From Methanoculleus sp. (lineage in GTDB: Archaea > Halobacteriota > Methanomicrobia > Methanomicrobiales > Methanomicrobiaceae): a DNA stretch of 41,261 nt. Below are positions 15,924-24,079 of this stretch, in pieces. The translations under genes and the position numbers were made by a program. The notes beneath the pieces were generated by a model. It saw nothing but the letters and a program-made list of their open reading frames with translations, was not told where the DNA came from and did not search any database. The stretch is taken from assembly GCA_011048835.1 (NCBI GenBank), contig DSDF01000123.1:1-41261 (forward strand), written 5' to 3'. Each line of letters opens with the position of its first letter. Position 1 is the stretch's first letter.

Positions 15924-16340
15924 ATGGAGCCAGAAGATCCACTCGACGACGAACTGCAGGAGCTGCGAAAGAAGCGCCTGCGCGAGATGGAGCAGGCACT
16001 GTTCCGGAGCGAAGGGGCGGCGGTTATCGACGTGACCGACGCAACCATCGGTGGCATGGTCCGGGCCCATCCCTATGTGCTCGTCGATTTCTGGGCGGAA
16101 TGGTGCGGGCCGTGCCGCACCGTGGGCCCGGTGGTCGAGGAGCTCGCTCTGGAGTTCGAAGGAAGGGTGACCATCGCGAAGTGCAATGTCGATGAAAACC
16201 CGCGCGTCGCGGCGCAGCTCTCCATATCCGCGATCCCGACTCTGATCCTCTTTGCCCACGGGCAGATGGTCGATCGCATCACCGGCGCATACCCGAAGGC
16301 GCAGATACGGCAGCGGATGCAGCGGGCGTTCGGGCACTAG
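15924..16340 (+). CDS. Thioredoxin with an N-terminal charged helix
   Basis: The 138-residue protein has a standard thioredoxin domain from about residue 33. The active site is WAEWCGPC (C61, C64), and a cis-Pro loop (AIPTLILF) and a conserved Asp in VDFW are present. Before it is an extra helix of about 30 residues rich in Glu, Arg and Lys (DDELQELRKKRLREMEQ). That resembles the N-terminal helix of PDCD5/archaeal DNA-binding proteins, although the similarity covers only a short charged segment. It reduces protein disulfides in the cytoplasm. The extension may target it to a partner or to nucleic acid, which is inference. Confidence 0.92.
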   Translation: MEPEDPLDDELQELRKKRLREMEQALFRSEGAAVIDVTDATIGGMVRAHPYVLVDFWAEWCGPCRTVGPVVEELALEFEGRVTIAKCNVDENPRVAAQLSISAIPTLILFAHGQMVDRITGAYPKAQIRQRMQRAFGH

Positions 16341-16348
16341 GGCGGAGG

Positions 16349-16696
16349 TCAGATCTGCATTCCGCTCCGGGTGAATGCGCGTGAATTGATCTTTGCCGCC
16401 ATGATGAAGTCGTTGAGCGTCAGCCCGCCGCAGGCATAACTGTACCAGGCGATCTCCACGTACCGCTGTTCGGTAATGGCGATGTCGGGGAAGTGCCCCT
16501 GCTGTGCGGCAAGCCCGGCGATTTCTCCGATGAAGTCTAAGCATTCCTGGAAGCTTTTCAGGGCGAACCTTCGTGTGAGGCGGCCGTCGGCCAGCGACCA
16601 CCCGGCGACCTCATGCCTGAGATCGAACACCTCCTTTCTGGTCAGCGGGCTGATGCCCTCGATATTGGGGGTGCACGTCATGGACGCCAGTTCCAT
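16349..16696 (-). CDS. 4a-hydroxytetrahydrobiopterin (pterin) dehydratase-like protein
   Basis: The 115-residue protein matches the PCD/DCoH fold: WSLADGRLTRRFALKSF, then HFPDIAI and GGLTLNDFIMAAKI. The classic enzyme uses a His-His-Pro motif and a third His before GGLT. Here the motif is His68-Phe69-Pro70, and the third position is Tyr87 (WYSYACGG). Pterin dehydratase activity is therefore uncertain. Methanogens lack tetrahydrobiopterin-dependent hydroxylases, so a role with another pterin (methanopterin, molybdopterin) or as a binding protein is possible. It is convergent with thioredoxin, 8 nt apart. Confidence 0.82.
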   Translation of the reverse strand: MELASMTCTPNIEGISPLTRKEVFDLRHEVAGWSLADGRLTRRFALKSFQECLDFIGEIAGLAAQQGHFPDIAITEQRYVEIAWYSYACGGLTLNDFIMAAKINSRAFTRSGMQI

Positions 16697-16726
16697 GGTA
16701 GGCGTTTGACCGGTCGGAAAAAAAGG

Positions 16727-18322
16727 TTATCTGAGGGCCTCGCCCGCCTCGCCGTCGCCGGTGGTCTCACCGGTCTCTGCACCGGTCCGGTCGAGGGCCG
16801 TGCCCACGAGCAGGACGACGGTGGAGAGGGGCAGGGCGATGATCAGGGGGTCGACCGCCTGCCAGAAACTGGAGAGGAGTGCCGGTACCCCGAAGATCGC
16901 CTGGGATACGCCGAGTACCGAGGACTCTGCCTTATGCACGAACGCTGTCCACATAAACCACGCAATGGTGCCGGCGACCAGGCTGGCGATGGCGGCGTTC
17001 CTGGAGGGGGTGCGTGCGTAGAGGGCGGCCGCGTAGGCGGGGAGGAACGCAGCTGCGCAGAGGCCCATGAACATCGCTGTCGCACGGGCGATGATGCTCA
17101 CCGGCATGAGGTAGGCGAGCCCCACGCTCGCCACGATCATGAGCACGCAGCCGGTCTGGCTTGCCCGCAGCGAGGGAACGTTGCCCCTGATGCTCCGCCA
17201 GATATCGTGGCCGAGGGCGGTGCCCATGGTGTGGATGAGCGAGGAGAGCGTGGACATGGCCGCGGCGAGGAGGGCGAGCATGAACACGATGATGAAGATG
17301 TCGGGCATGGAGGCGTTGATGTACGCGGGGATGATGGCATCGACGTTGCCGCCCGCCACCTCGAGGGCGATCGAGCCGGTGTTCTGGACGAAGTAGACGT
17401 TGGTGAGGGCTCCCACGGTGAAGGCAACCCCGGTCATCATGAGGATGAACGGTCCGCCGATGAATATCGCACGGTGAATGGCCCGGCTGTCTTTTACGGT
17501 CATGAACCGCACCACGAGCTGGGGCTGGGCCAGCACCCCGATCCCCACGCCGAGCACGATGGTGGTCACGAGTGTCAGCCATATGGGGCTTCCCAGCACC
17601 GGCATGGACGTCCACCCGGTATGGCCCGCGGCGGCCATCGCCTCGGGCACCATGGACGTGAGGCCGTCAAGGGCGGCATGCGCTTCCATCACGCCGCCGA
17701 GGTGGACATAGGTGAGCACCAGGAGGATTGTCATGCCGACGAGCATGATGGCCCCCTGCATGGCATCCGTGTACATCACGGCGATCAGGCCGCCGAGCAC
17801 GACGTAGAGGGCAACAATGGCTGCAAACCCGAGGAGCGCCGAATCGTAGGGGATGGCGAGCGTCGTCTCGATGAACCGCGCCCCGCCGATGAGGATGGCC
17901 GCGGTATACAGGGGCATGGCGACGACGATCACCAGGCCGGCGGCATACCGCATGAACTTCGATGCGTAGCATTTTCCCAGCAGATCGGGGAAGGTTACCG
18001 CATGCAGGCGCTGGCCTATCTCCCTGGTCTTTTTGCCGAAGATGACGAACGCCAGAAAGATGCCGACCCCGATGTTGAGCACGGTCAGCCAGATCAGCCC
18101 CATGCCCAGCTGGGCGGCGACGCCGCCGAACCCGACGATGGCCGAGGTGCTGATGAAGGTGGCCCCGTAGGAGAGCGCCAGGATGGCCGGATGGATGCGC
18201 CGTCCGGCGACCAGGTAGTCCTCGTGCTCCTTCGTATGCCGGTACCCGAGCCAGCCGAGGGTGATGATGGCTGCAAGGTAGAGGAGCGTGACCGCGGCGA
18301 GGGTGAGGGTATTAACTGCCAT
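16727..18322 (-). CDS. Sodium:solute symporter (SSS family)
   Basis: The product of about 531 residues has 13 or so membrane helices and typical SSS features: an N-terminal helix, DYLVAGRRIHP, SYGATFISTSAIVGFGG (Na+ site region) and ALLAAAMSTLSSLIHTMGTALGHDI (helix 8 Na+ site with Ser/Thr pairs). The substrate is not predictable; relatives transport organic acids, proline or pantothenate. The cytoplasmic C-tail is rich in Gly, Glu and Thr. The ATG at 18322 lies inside the end of a 41-residue membrane protein gene, overlapping it by 11 nt, which indicates translational coupling. Confidence 0.93.
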   Translation of the reverse strand: MAVNTLTLAAVTLLYLAAIITLGWLGYRHTKEHEDYLVAGRRIHPAILALSYGATFISTSAIVGFGGVAAQLGMGLIWLTVLNIGVGIFLAFVIFGKKTREIGQRLHAVTFPDLLGKCYASKFMRYAAGLVIVVAMPLYTAAILIGGARFIETTLAIPYDSALLGFAAIVALYVVLGGLIAVMYTDAMQGAIMLVGMTILLVLTYVHLGGVMEAHAALDGLTSMVPEAMAAAGHTGWTSMPVLGSPIWLTLVTTIVLGVGIGVLAQPQLVVRFMTVKDSRAIHRAIFIGGPFILMMTGVAFTVGALTNVYFVQNTGSIALEVAGGNVDAIIPAYINASMPDIFIIVFMLALLAAAMSTLSSLIHTMGTALGHDIWRSIRGNVPSLRASQTGCVLMIVASVGLAYLMPVSIIARATAMFMGLCAAAFLPAYAAALYARTPSRNAAIASLVAGTIAWFMWTAFVHKAESSVLGVSQAIFGVPALLSSFWQAVDPLIIALPLSTVVLLVGTALDRTGAETGETTGDGEAGEALR

Positions 18323-18437
18323 GCATCTCATCTCCTCCGCTGTTCCAGTTCAGCAGACCATACACCATACACGCGAGCGTAAAGCCGAGTGCGAGCAGAT
18401 ACGCACACCAGATTTGTGGATCGTTAATTCCAAACAT
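18312..18437 (-). CDS. Symporter small accessory membrane protein (41 residues)
   Basis: This tiny gene reads MFGINDPQIWCAYLLALG, then a hydrophobic helix (FTLACMVYGLLNW) and a short hydrophilic tail. The pattern MFG-x2-DP, one membrane helix and a YG-x2-NW end is that of the small companion proteins encoded directly upstream of many SSS-family symporters in methanogens. The ATG at 18437 lies 8 nt behind GGAGGT; another in-frame ATG is at 18443. The gene overlaps the symporter start by 11 nt. The companion probably assembles with the transporter as a stoichiometric partner, but its role has not been shown here. Confidence 0.8.
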   Translation of the reverse strand: MFGINDPQIWCAYLLALGFTLACMVYGLLNWNSGGDEMHGS

Positions 18438-18609
18438 GAACATTACCTCCCGGTATGTGACAACCGGATCCAATGCACGGGAACTCAGCGCAGAGCCGGT
18501 TCCCTACCTAAAGAAGAACGCAAAAAAGCCAATTCCGCATGCAACGATGCGGTCCGATGGGCAGATGCGGGCATTCATGCGCGAATACCAACTATGCTGT
18601 GCGCCTCCC

Positions 18610-18620
18610 GCCTATTTAAT
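18610..18620 (+). promoter_or_regulatory. TATA box of the GATE-domain gene
   Basis: CCTATTTAATAC lies about 85-95 nt before the probable start of the gene at 18705. It is the best TBP-binding sequence in the gap from 18444 to 18695, which otherwise shows no gene. Confidence 0.4.
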
Positions 18621-18704
18621 ACTACGCCCGGTACGTTCATGGGGGCCGGAGGAGAGTGTACTGCGCGGGAACGGGCATGACAGCGGAAGGAGGGGATGTT
18701 CCGG

Positions 18705-19655
18705 GTGAATGATGTGCTGGCCGGTGCTGCGGATCTCGCCTTCTCGCTGCTGGCGCAATCGGTGCCCGCTATCGTGATCGGCGTGCTGATCGCCGAAGTG
18801 TTCGTCGCCCTGCATATCACGGAGGCGATCGCTCGCCTGGTGCGGCCCGTCACCCGGTTCGCCCACCTCTGCGACGAGGCCGGGGCATCGTTCATGCTGG
18901 CTTTCATCTCGCCCAATGCGGCCAATGCGATGCTCGTGGACTTCTACCAGAAGGACACCATCGACCGCACCGAGCTGATTCTCGCCTCGCTGTTGAACTC
19001 GTTTCCTGCAATCGTCATGCACTGGCGCGTTCTTTTGCCCGTGTATATTCCGCTGCTCGGGACCGCCGGGCTGATCTACTTTCTCCTGCTCACCGCGGTG
19101 GGTTTTTGCAAGTCCGGGCTCATCATGCTTGTTGCGCGTCTCCTCCTCCCCGGCCGGTCGCACTGCGATCCGGCGGTGCCCCAGGCGCGGCGGATCCCGC
19201 TCTCCAGGCTTCCGCGGGAGGTGTTCTGTGCGGCGAAAGCGCCCCTCCGCCGTATCCTTGTCATCACTGTCCCCACGATCCTGCTCGTCGCCCTGCTCAT
19301 CGAACTGGGCGTTTTCGATAGGCTCGCCGACGTACTCGAGGGCGCCACCCGGCTCTTTCCCGTGCCGGCGGAAGGCCTTGGCATCATCGCCGCCCAGTTT
19401 GCCAACTTCGTGGCGGCGGCAAGCGTCGCCTCGCCGCTCTATTACAGCGGGGCGATTTCGACCCGCGATCTGGTGATCACCCTGCTGGCGGGCAACGTGC
19501 TCTCGAGCGTCACCCGGAGCTTCCGCTGGCTCGGCTCCTATTACATCGCCATCTTCGGGCCGCGGCTGGGCACCGAGATCATGGTGATCTCGACGGCGAT
19601 GCGAAACGGGCTGATGGTGATCCTGATCTTCGCCCTTGCCCGGATCTGGCAGTGA
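18705..19655 (+). CDS. Nucleoside-recognition (GATE) domain membrane protein
   Basis: The 316-residue integral membrane protein has about eight hydrophobic segments in two halves. One centres on SFMLAFISPNAANAMLVDFY and the other on ANFVAAASVASPLYYSGAIS. Both halves resemble the GATE/nucleoside-recognition domain of spore maturation and transporter-like proteins, and they probably arose by duplication. The start is uncertain: ATG 18696 touches GGAGGGG, whereas GTG 18705 has the proper spacing, so I use the latter. Substrate and function are unknown. Confidence 0.82.
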   Translation: MNDVLAGAADLAFSLLAQSVPAIVIGVLIAEVFVALHITEAIARLVRPVTRFAHLCDEAGASFMLAFISPNAANAMLVDFYQKDTIDRTELILASLLNSFPAIVMHWRVLLPVYIPLLGTAGLIYFLLLTAVGFCKSGLIMLVARLLLPGRSHCDPAVPQARRIPLSRLPREVFCAAKAPLRRILVITVPTILLVALLIELGVFDRLADVLEGATRLFPVPAEGLGIIAAQFANFVAAASVASPLYYSGAISTRDLVITLLAGNVLSSVTRSFRWLGSYYIAIFGPRLGTEIMVISTAMRNGLMVILIFALARIWQ

Positions 19656-19663
19656 ACGGTGGT

Positions 19664-19683
19664 CCCGTGCGGTGGGGCACGGG
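19664..19683 (+). terminator. Hairpin after the GATE gene
   Basis: CCCGTGC and GCACGGG form a perfect 7-bp stem around a 6-nt loop, beginning 8 nt after the stop at 19655. There is no adjacent T-run, so it may stabilise the transcript end rather than terminate. Confidence 0.4.
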
Positions 19684-19968
19684 CTTCTCGGGCGGGGAGG
19701 GGAGGCAGGAAATCGCCCGGAATCGGTGCCCGGTCTGCGCGCCCTGCGGGCCAGAATTCGTGCCTCAAAATGAAAAAACGCCATTGCAGGAATTATATGC
19801 ATGATTGTGGATATATCGGCCGTTTCTCCCGTTTCCGCCGGGGGGTGCCCCGGTGGCAGGTCCGGGCCCGTCGCTCTGGCAGGTATGCAGGAAATGGCGC
19901 TACCATTTCCGGTATTTCAGGCCGTTCCGCAGGGCCGGGGACGTGCGGCACGGGCCGCCGCGACCACA

Positions 19969-19978
19969 AACTATATAA
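19969..19978 (+). promoter_or_regulatory. TATA box of the 59-residue protein gene
   Basis: AACTATATAA is an excellent archaeal TATA box. It predicts a transcript start near 19999 and a leader of about 20 nt containing AAGGA before the ATG at 20018. Confidence 0.65.
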
Positions 19979-20017
19979 CGCCTCCTTAAAACCAGTTGTT
20001 TGTAGGATTGCAAGGAA

Positions 20018-20197
20018 ATGAGTGCAATGGATGCCCACTTTGTGCTAAAACCAATGGAAATGTATGATATGGAAGAACGGGACGAAATCCCTCTTGATAT
20101 CGGCGAAAAACCCTTCCCATTCGACTATCAGGCGTATATGAGGGTCAAAAACTCCTCCCTTCTCTCCATGATGTACGAGCGGGACGAACTCGACTGA
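20018..20197 (+). CDS. Small acidic protein of unknown function (59 residues)
   Basis: The product has no recognised motif. It is acidic and contains MEMYDMEERDEIPLDIGE, a Pro/Phe turn (KPFPFDYQAYM) and a Met-rich end (LLSMMYERDELD). Evidence that it is real: an excellent TATA box 40 nt upstream, AAGGA directly before the ATG, and a hairpin plus T-run after the stop. It stands alone as a single-gene transcript. It could be a small regulator or binding protein, but nothing in the sequence decides this. Confidence 0.65.
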   Translation: MSAMDAHFVLKPMEMYDMEERDEIPLDIGEKPFPFDYQAYMRVKNSSLLSMMYERDELD

Positions 20198-20212
20198 TAC
20201 CACCACCCGGAG

Positions 20213-20272
20213 TGTCCCGTCAGGCGCACCTGGCGCCTCTGTCAGTGCGGGATACGCATTCTTGTTTTTTGG
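20213..20272 (+). terminator. Hairpin and T-run after the 59-residue protein gene
   Basis: An inner stem AGGCGC/GCGCCT (20222-20238, loop ACCTG) sits inside an outer imperfect stem TCCCG/CGGGA. It is followed by CTTGTTTTTTGG around 20262-20272, in the direction of the small gene. This looks like a transcription terminator. Confidence 0.5.
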
Positions 20273-20308
20273 CAGTGATGCGGCAGTGAGCGCCCGGCAT
20301 GCATGTCG

Positions 20309-21418
20309 TCAGAGGTACTCGAGCCGGTAGTCCGTCGTGCCGAGTCCGAGGCGCTCGGCATGGACGATCTGGATATCGCCATCGGTATGGGGCCACGTTC
20401 CCCTGAACTTATGCTCTCCCGGCCGGTGGTGTGCGGAGAGCAGCGATCCGGCCAGCCCCTGCTGCCGGTTGACCAGATCGAGGCTCGCCCTGTCCAGTGC
20501 GACGGGATCCGTCGAGGCGAGGATGCCGATGTCGGGCACGATCGGGGCATCGCTCCATGGAACGCAGTCGCAGTCGGGGGTGATGTGCAGGAGAAAGTTG
20601 AGATAGCCGACCTTTCCTGCCTTTTGGGCGGCGATGCCGCAGGCGTACTCCGCCATCCGCTCCAGAAACACCGGCACGCCGTGTTCCCAATCGAAGGCGA
20701 TTGCCCCGGCAGGGCAGACGGTGATGCACTCCCCGCACCCGATACATCGTTCGATGCGGATGCGGGATGCCCCCTCAACCGCCTCGATTGCCGCGCGCGG
20801 GCAGGCGAGGGCGCATTCGCCGCACCCGGTGCAGAGGGCGGGGTCGACTGCCGGTTGCAGGCCCGCATGCTGCTCCAGTTTTCCTGCGGCGGGTGCGCAG
20901 CCCATGGCGAGGTTCTTGATCGCCCCGCCGAACCCGGCGAGTTCGTGGCCCTTGAAGTGGGAGAGCACGATCATGCTGTCCGCGTCGCAGATATCGCCGG
21001 CGATCTTCACCGAGGAGAAATGGGTGCCGGCAACGGGCGCCTCACGGGAATGGGCGCTTGTTAAGCCGTCGGCGATGATCACCGGAGCCCCGGCAACCGC
21101 ATAGGCGAACCCGTGCTCGATGGCGGTGGTGAGGTGGTCGACGGCGTTGTCCCTGCTCCCAGTGTACAGGGTGTTGGTATCGGTGAGAAAAGGGCGGGCG
21201 CCGCACTGCCGCACCCGGTCGACGAGAGCACGCACGAACACGGGGGAGAGGTAGGTGGTGTTCCCTTTCTCGCCGAAGTGCAGCTTGATCGCCGTGCGGT
21301 CCCCTTTCGCAACCAATGTGTCGAATCCGGCAGCATCGAAGAGGCGCTGCAGTTTGTGAGGGATGCTGTCGCCGGGCCCGCGGGCCCGAAGATCGGCAAC
21401 GTAGACGGTGCTTGCCAT
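20309..21418 (-). CDS. DUF362 protein with two 4Fe-4S ferredoxin motifs
   Basis: The 369-residue protein has an N-terminal DUF362 domain (KLHFGEKGNTTYL, TDTNTLYTGSR, SHFKGHELAGFGGAIKNLAMG). A ferredoxin insert carries CTGCGECALACP and CIGCGECITVCP. The C-terminal part returns to the DUF362 fold (DCDCVPWSDAPIVPDIGILAS). Such proteins are frequent in methanogens and clostridia and are presumed electron carriers or Fe-S flavoprotein partners, without a proven role. The start is the ATG at 21418, and the gene stands alone. Confidence 0.88.
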   Translation of the reverse strand: MASTVYVADLRARGPGDSIPHKLQRLFDAAGFDTLVAKGDRTAIKLHFGEKGNTTYLSPVFVRALVDRVRQCGARPFLTDTNTLYTGSRDNAVDHLTTAIEHGFAYAVAGAPVIIADGLTSAHSREAPVAGTHFSSVKIAGDICDADSMIVLSHFKGHELAGFGGAIKNLAMGCAPAAGKLEQHAGLQPAVDPALCTGCGECALACPRAAIEAVEGASRIRIERCIGCGECITVCPAGAIAFDWEHGVPVFLERMAEYACGIAAQKAGKVGYLNFLLHITPDCDCVPWSDAPIVPDIGILASTDPVALDRASLDLVNRQQGLAGSLLSAHHRPGEHKFRGTWPHTDGDIQIVHAERLGLGTTDYRLEYL

Positions 21419-21487
21419 GGTGTATGCCCCGCAAATACCGCGATATTTGCGTTATTTATACAAATAATGTCGTCCTCCGGCGGAAAT

Positions 21488-22324
21488 TCACGTGACCACG
21501 GCCCGGTTGAACGCCCAGCGGGAGAGGAGGAACATCCCGACGCAGAAGCCCAGCAGCACGAGGTAGGAGGCGAGGATGATCTGCGGCGTATAGACAAATT
21601 CGATGCCTATTGCGGAGAAGCTGCTGCCGATGGCAAAGTACCGGATGCCGTTGATGAGGTGGGTGAGGGGGTTCGCGACGGCAAGGGCCTGCAGGAATGG
21701 CGGGAACGCGGTGGTGGGATAGAGGGCGTTGCTGGTGAAAAAGATAGGCAGGGTGAGCAGGGTGATGATCCCCTGCAGGCCCTCGGGGCTCTCCATGCTC
21801 ACCGCGATCGTTGCCGAGAGGAAGAGGAACCCGAGGGCGAACGTCCCGACAAATGCGAGGATGCCGAGCACGGCGATCGCGGTCTCCACCCCCGTATACC
21901 CCGAGAAGAACCGGACCCCGAGGATGAGACCGAAGACCATGATGATGATCGACTGGATCCACGCTTTCGTCACCCCCGAGAGCCCGATGCCGAGGACGAT
22001 GTGGGTTCTCGGGAGAGGGCTCGCGAATATCTCCCGCATCAGCCCCCAGTTTTTATCGAACAGGATGACCACCCCTCCGAAAAGACTGGTAAACAGGGTG
22101 GTCATGGCGATCACGCCGGCGCCCATGAAGGTCAGGTAGCCGATCTGCTCGATCCCGGCGCCCGGCGTGAAGCGTGCGCTCAACCGGTCGAAATTGCTTG
22201 ACATGGCCACCCCGAAAAACGCCATCCAGAGCGCGGGCTGGACCAGCGAGGAGACGAGCAGTGTTTTGAACCGGAAAAACCGGAGCATGTCCCTCCAGTA
22301 CACGGTCGCGAACCCGACGTTCAT
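21488..22324 (-). CDS. ABC-2 type exporter permease
   Basis: The 278-residue membrane protein has six helices in the ABC-2/DrrB pattern. A cytoplasmic N-terminus (YWRDMLRFFRFKTLLVSSL) comes first, and a conserved segment between helices 2 and 3 reads LMREIFASPLPRTHIVLG. The late helix motif is PLTHLINGIRYFAIG. With the ATPase encoded just upstream it would export a hydrophobic or drug-like compound or a lipid; the substrate is unknown. Its ATG overlaps the ATPase stop (ATGA), giving tight coupling. Confidence 0.9.
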   Translation of the reverse strand: MNVGFATVYWRDMLRFFRFKTLLVSSLVQPALWMAFFGVAMSSNFDRLSARFTPGAGIEQIGYLTFMGAGVIAMTTLFTSLFGGVVILFDKNWGLMREIFASPLPRTHIVLGIGLSGVTKAWIQSIIIMVFGLILGVRFFSGYTGVETAIAVLGILAFVGTFALGFLFLSATIAVSMESPEGLQGIITLLTLPIFFTSNALYPTTAFPPFLQALAVANPLTHLINGIRYFAIGSSFSAIGIEFVYTPQIILASYLVLLGFCVGMFLLSRWAFNRAVVT

Positions 22325-23301
22325 CGGGATCGCCCCCGTCCGGCCCCCCACTTCTGCGCCCCCTCGTCCCGCAAATCGCGCCCCGTATAATGGACGAAGA
22401 CATCATCCATGGAGGGTTTTTTCAGATTCACCGCGGTGACGGCGATACCCCGGCTCCTGATCGCATCCATGATGGCGGGGAGCACCCTGGTCCCGTCCTC
22501 TGTGACGGTAAACACCGTACCATTGCGCTTCTGGCGGACATCCCGCACGTATGCGAGGCTCCCGAGCACGTCTTCGGTCCCTGCGGTGTCGCTGGTTTCC
22601 ACGTACATCACGTCCTCTCCAAGACCGTTTTTCAGGGCGAGCGGGGTGCCGGTGACGATGATCCTGCCGTGATCGATGATGCTGATCCGGTTGCTCAGGT
22701 GGTCTGCCTCGTCCATATAATGGGTGGTGAGAAATATGGTGGTCCCCGCGCGGTTGACCTCCCGGAGATATTCCCACATCCTGATCCGGGTCTGGGGATC
22801 GAGGCCGATGGTGGGCTCGTCGAGGAAAAGGACCTGCGGCCTCGTCATGAGGCCGCGGGCGATCTCGAGCCTCCGTTTCATCCCGCCCGAGAGTTCCTTG
22901 GTGCGTGCGTCGCGTTTTTCTTCGAGCTCGACCAGCCCGAGCAGCTCGTCGATACGCCTCCTCCGCTCCTGCCGGGGGAGATTGTAGAGCCGGCCGTGAA
23001 ATTCGAGGATTTCCCAGACGGTCATGTCCCGGTCGAGGGTGACCTCCTGGAAGACGATCCCGATCGAGCGGCGCACCATGTCCGGTGCGGTGCGCACGTC
23101 GTGGCCTGCGATGCGGACCTCGCCGGCCTGGATGGCAAGCAGCGTGATCAGCACGTTGATCACGGTGCTTTTTCCGGCGCCGTTCGGCCCGAGGAACGCA
23201 AATATCTCGCCGCGGTCGACCGAGAAACGAATGGTGTCGACGGCCAGCACGTCGCCGTAGGCGTGGGAAAGGTTCCTGACCTCGATGATAGCGTCGCCCA
23301 T
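22321..23301 (-). CDS. ABC exporter ATPase (DrrA/daunorubicin-type)
   Basis: The 326-residue ATPase has Walker A GPNGAGKST (38-46), Q-loop VFQEVTLD, signature ELSGGMKRRLEIARGL, Walker B VLFLDEPTIGLD and switch His in LTTHYMDEA. The long C-terminal domain (about 235-326) with the SMDDVFVHYTGRDLRD ending is typical of DrrA-type exporter ATPases. It powers the permease encoded next. The ATG at 23301 is chosen because the domain starts directly after it. The flavodoxin-like gene ends 44 nt upstream of it on the same strand. Confidence 0.93.
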   Translation of the reverse strand: MGDAIIEVRNLSHAYGDVLAVDTIRFSVDRGEIFAFLGPNGAGKSTVINVLITLLAIQAGEVRIAGHDVRTAPDMVRRSIGIVFQEVTLDRDMTVWEILEFHGRLYNLPRQERRRRIDELLGLVELEEKRDARTKELSGGMKRRLEIARGLMTRPQVLFLDEPTIGLDPQTRIRMWEYLREVNRAGTTIFLTTHYMDEADHLSNRISIIDHGRIIVTGTPLALKNGLGEDVMYVETSDTAGTEDVLGSLAYVRDVRQKRNGTVFTVTEDGTRVLPAIMDAIRSRGIAVTAVNLKKPSMDDVFVHYTGRDLRDEGAQKWGAGRGRSR

Positions 23302-23345
23302 GTGCGTCTCCTGCGGCAGCAGCGTGAGGGACAGGTCCTGCCCGG

Positions 23346-23996
23346 TCACCGGCTGACCGTCTTCGCCTCCGCGTCGAGCCGGGCGAGGTTCGTGGGGATG
23401 GGGTGCTCGGCGAGGAGCCGGGCCATGAAGGTGGTGTTGTGCACCATGTAGCGCACCGTCCGGTTGGTATAGAGGTGCCGGTCGCCGCCGGCCTCGATGT
23501 AGCTCGGGCCGGGGCCGGCATCGCCGACCCAGTAGCAGTCGGCGTTGGGAGGGACGGTGCACCCGAGGTGGGTGAGGTTGAAGAGGGTGTGGGCGGCGAC
23601 GTTGTGAGCCCCGTCCTCGTTGCCGGTGACGATCACGCCGGCAACCTTGCCGTAGAGGGGATACTGCCCGGTTTGCGGGTCGCCCTCCACGAAGGTCCCG
23701 TCCAGCCGCTCCATGACCATCTGGGCCACCGACCCCCGGACCCCGAACCAGATGGGCGAGCTGATAACGAGGATGTCGCACGCCTTGACGCGCTCGAGGA
23801 TGCCGGGCCATGCGTCCCCGCCGCCCATATCCGACGCCACCCCGAAAAAGACATCGTGGTCCACCACGCGGATGGTCTCGGTCTCCACGCCGAGGTCCCG
23901 GAACAATGCTGCCGCCTTGTCGATCAGCGCCTGGGTATTGGAGACTTCGGGGGATTTTTTCAGGGTGCAGTTGAGAAACAGCGCCTTGAGTGCCAT
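23346..23996 (-). CDS. Flavodoxin-like NAD(P)H-dependent oxidoreductase
   Basis: The 216-residue protein has a flavodoxin fold: ALFLNCTLKKSPEVSNTQALI (FMN phosphate loop), DILVISSPIWFGVRGSVAQMVMERLDG and VTGNEDGAHNVAAHTL. It likely binds FMN and reduces quinones or other acceptors in the cytosol. It precedes the ABC exporter on the same strand and may be cotranscribed, which would suggest a shared detoxification task; that link is inference. It is divergent from the SRAP gene. Confidence 0.85.
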   Translation of the reverse strand: MALKALFLNCTLKKSPEVSNTQALIDKAAALFRDLGVETETIRVVDHDVFFGVASDMGGGDAWPGILERVKACDILVISSPIWFGVRGSVAQMVMERLDGTFVEGDPQTGQYPLYGKVAGVIVTGNEDGAHNVAAHTLFNLTHLGCTVPPNADCYWVGDAGPGPSYIEAGGDRHLYTNRTVRYMVHNTTFMARLLAEHPIPTNLARLDAEAKTVSR

Positions 23997-24079
23997 GGTG
24001 GGGGAATGGTGCGATGGTGCAAAATATGTTTCCCCCGCAGGGAACAGGATGATATAGTGGTCTGCCCTATCTCCCCCTG

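Larger units (their letters stand above)
19656..20017. other. Gap with hairpin, AT-rich patch and promoter, no gene seen
   Basis: No convincing protein gene lies here on either strand. The gap holds a perfect hairpin right after the GATE gene (19664-19683), an AT-rich stretch at 19770-19815 (including ATTATATGCATG) and a clear TATA box at 19969-19978. Confidence 0.5.

Noticed and set aside
16613-18382. 589-codon plus-strand frame opposite the symporter
   Set aside because: Its composition (Glu, Gly, His and Asp without motifs) is that of an antisense shadow of a transmembrane gene.
22321-23811. Upstream extension of the ABC ATPase frame to 23811
   Set aside because: The extra residues overlap the flavodoxin-like gene and have no family similarity. 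The ATPase domain starts at the ATG at 23301.
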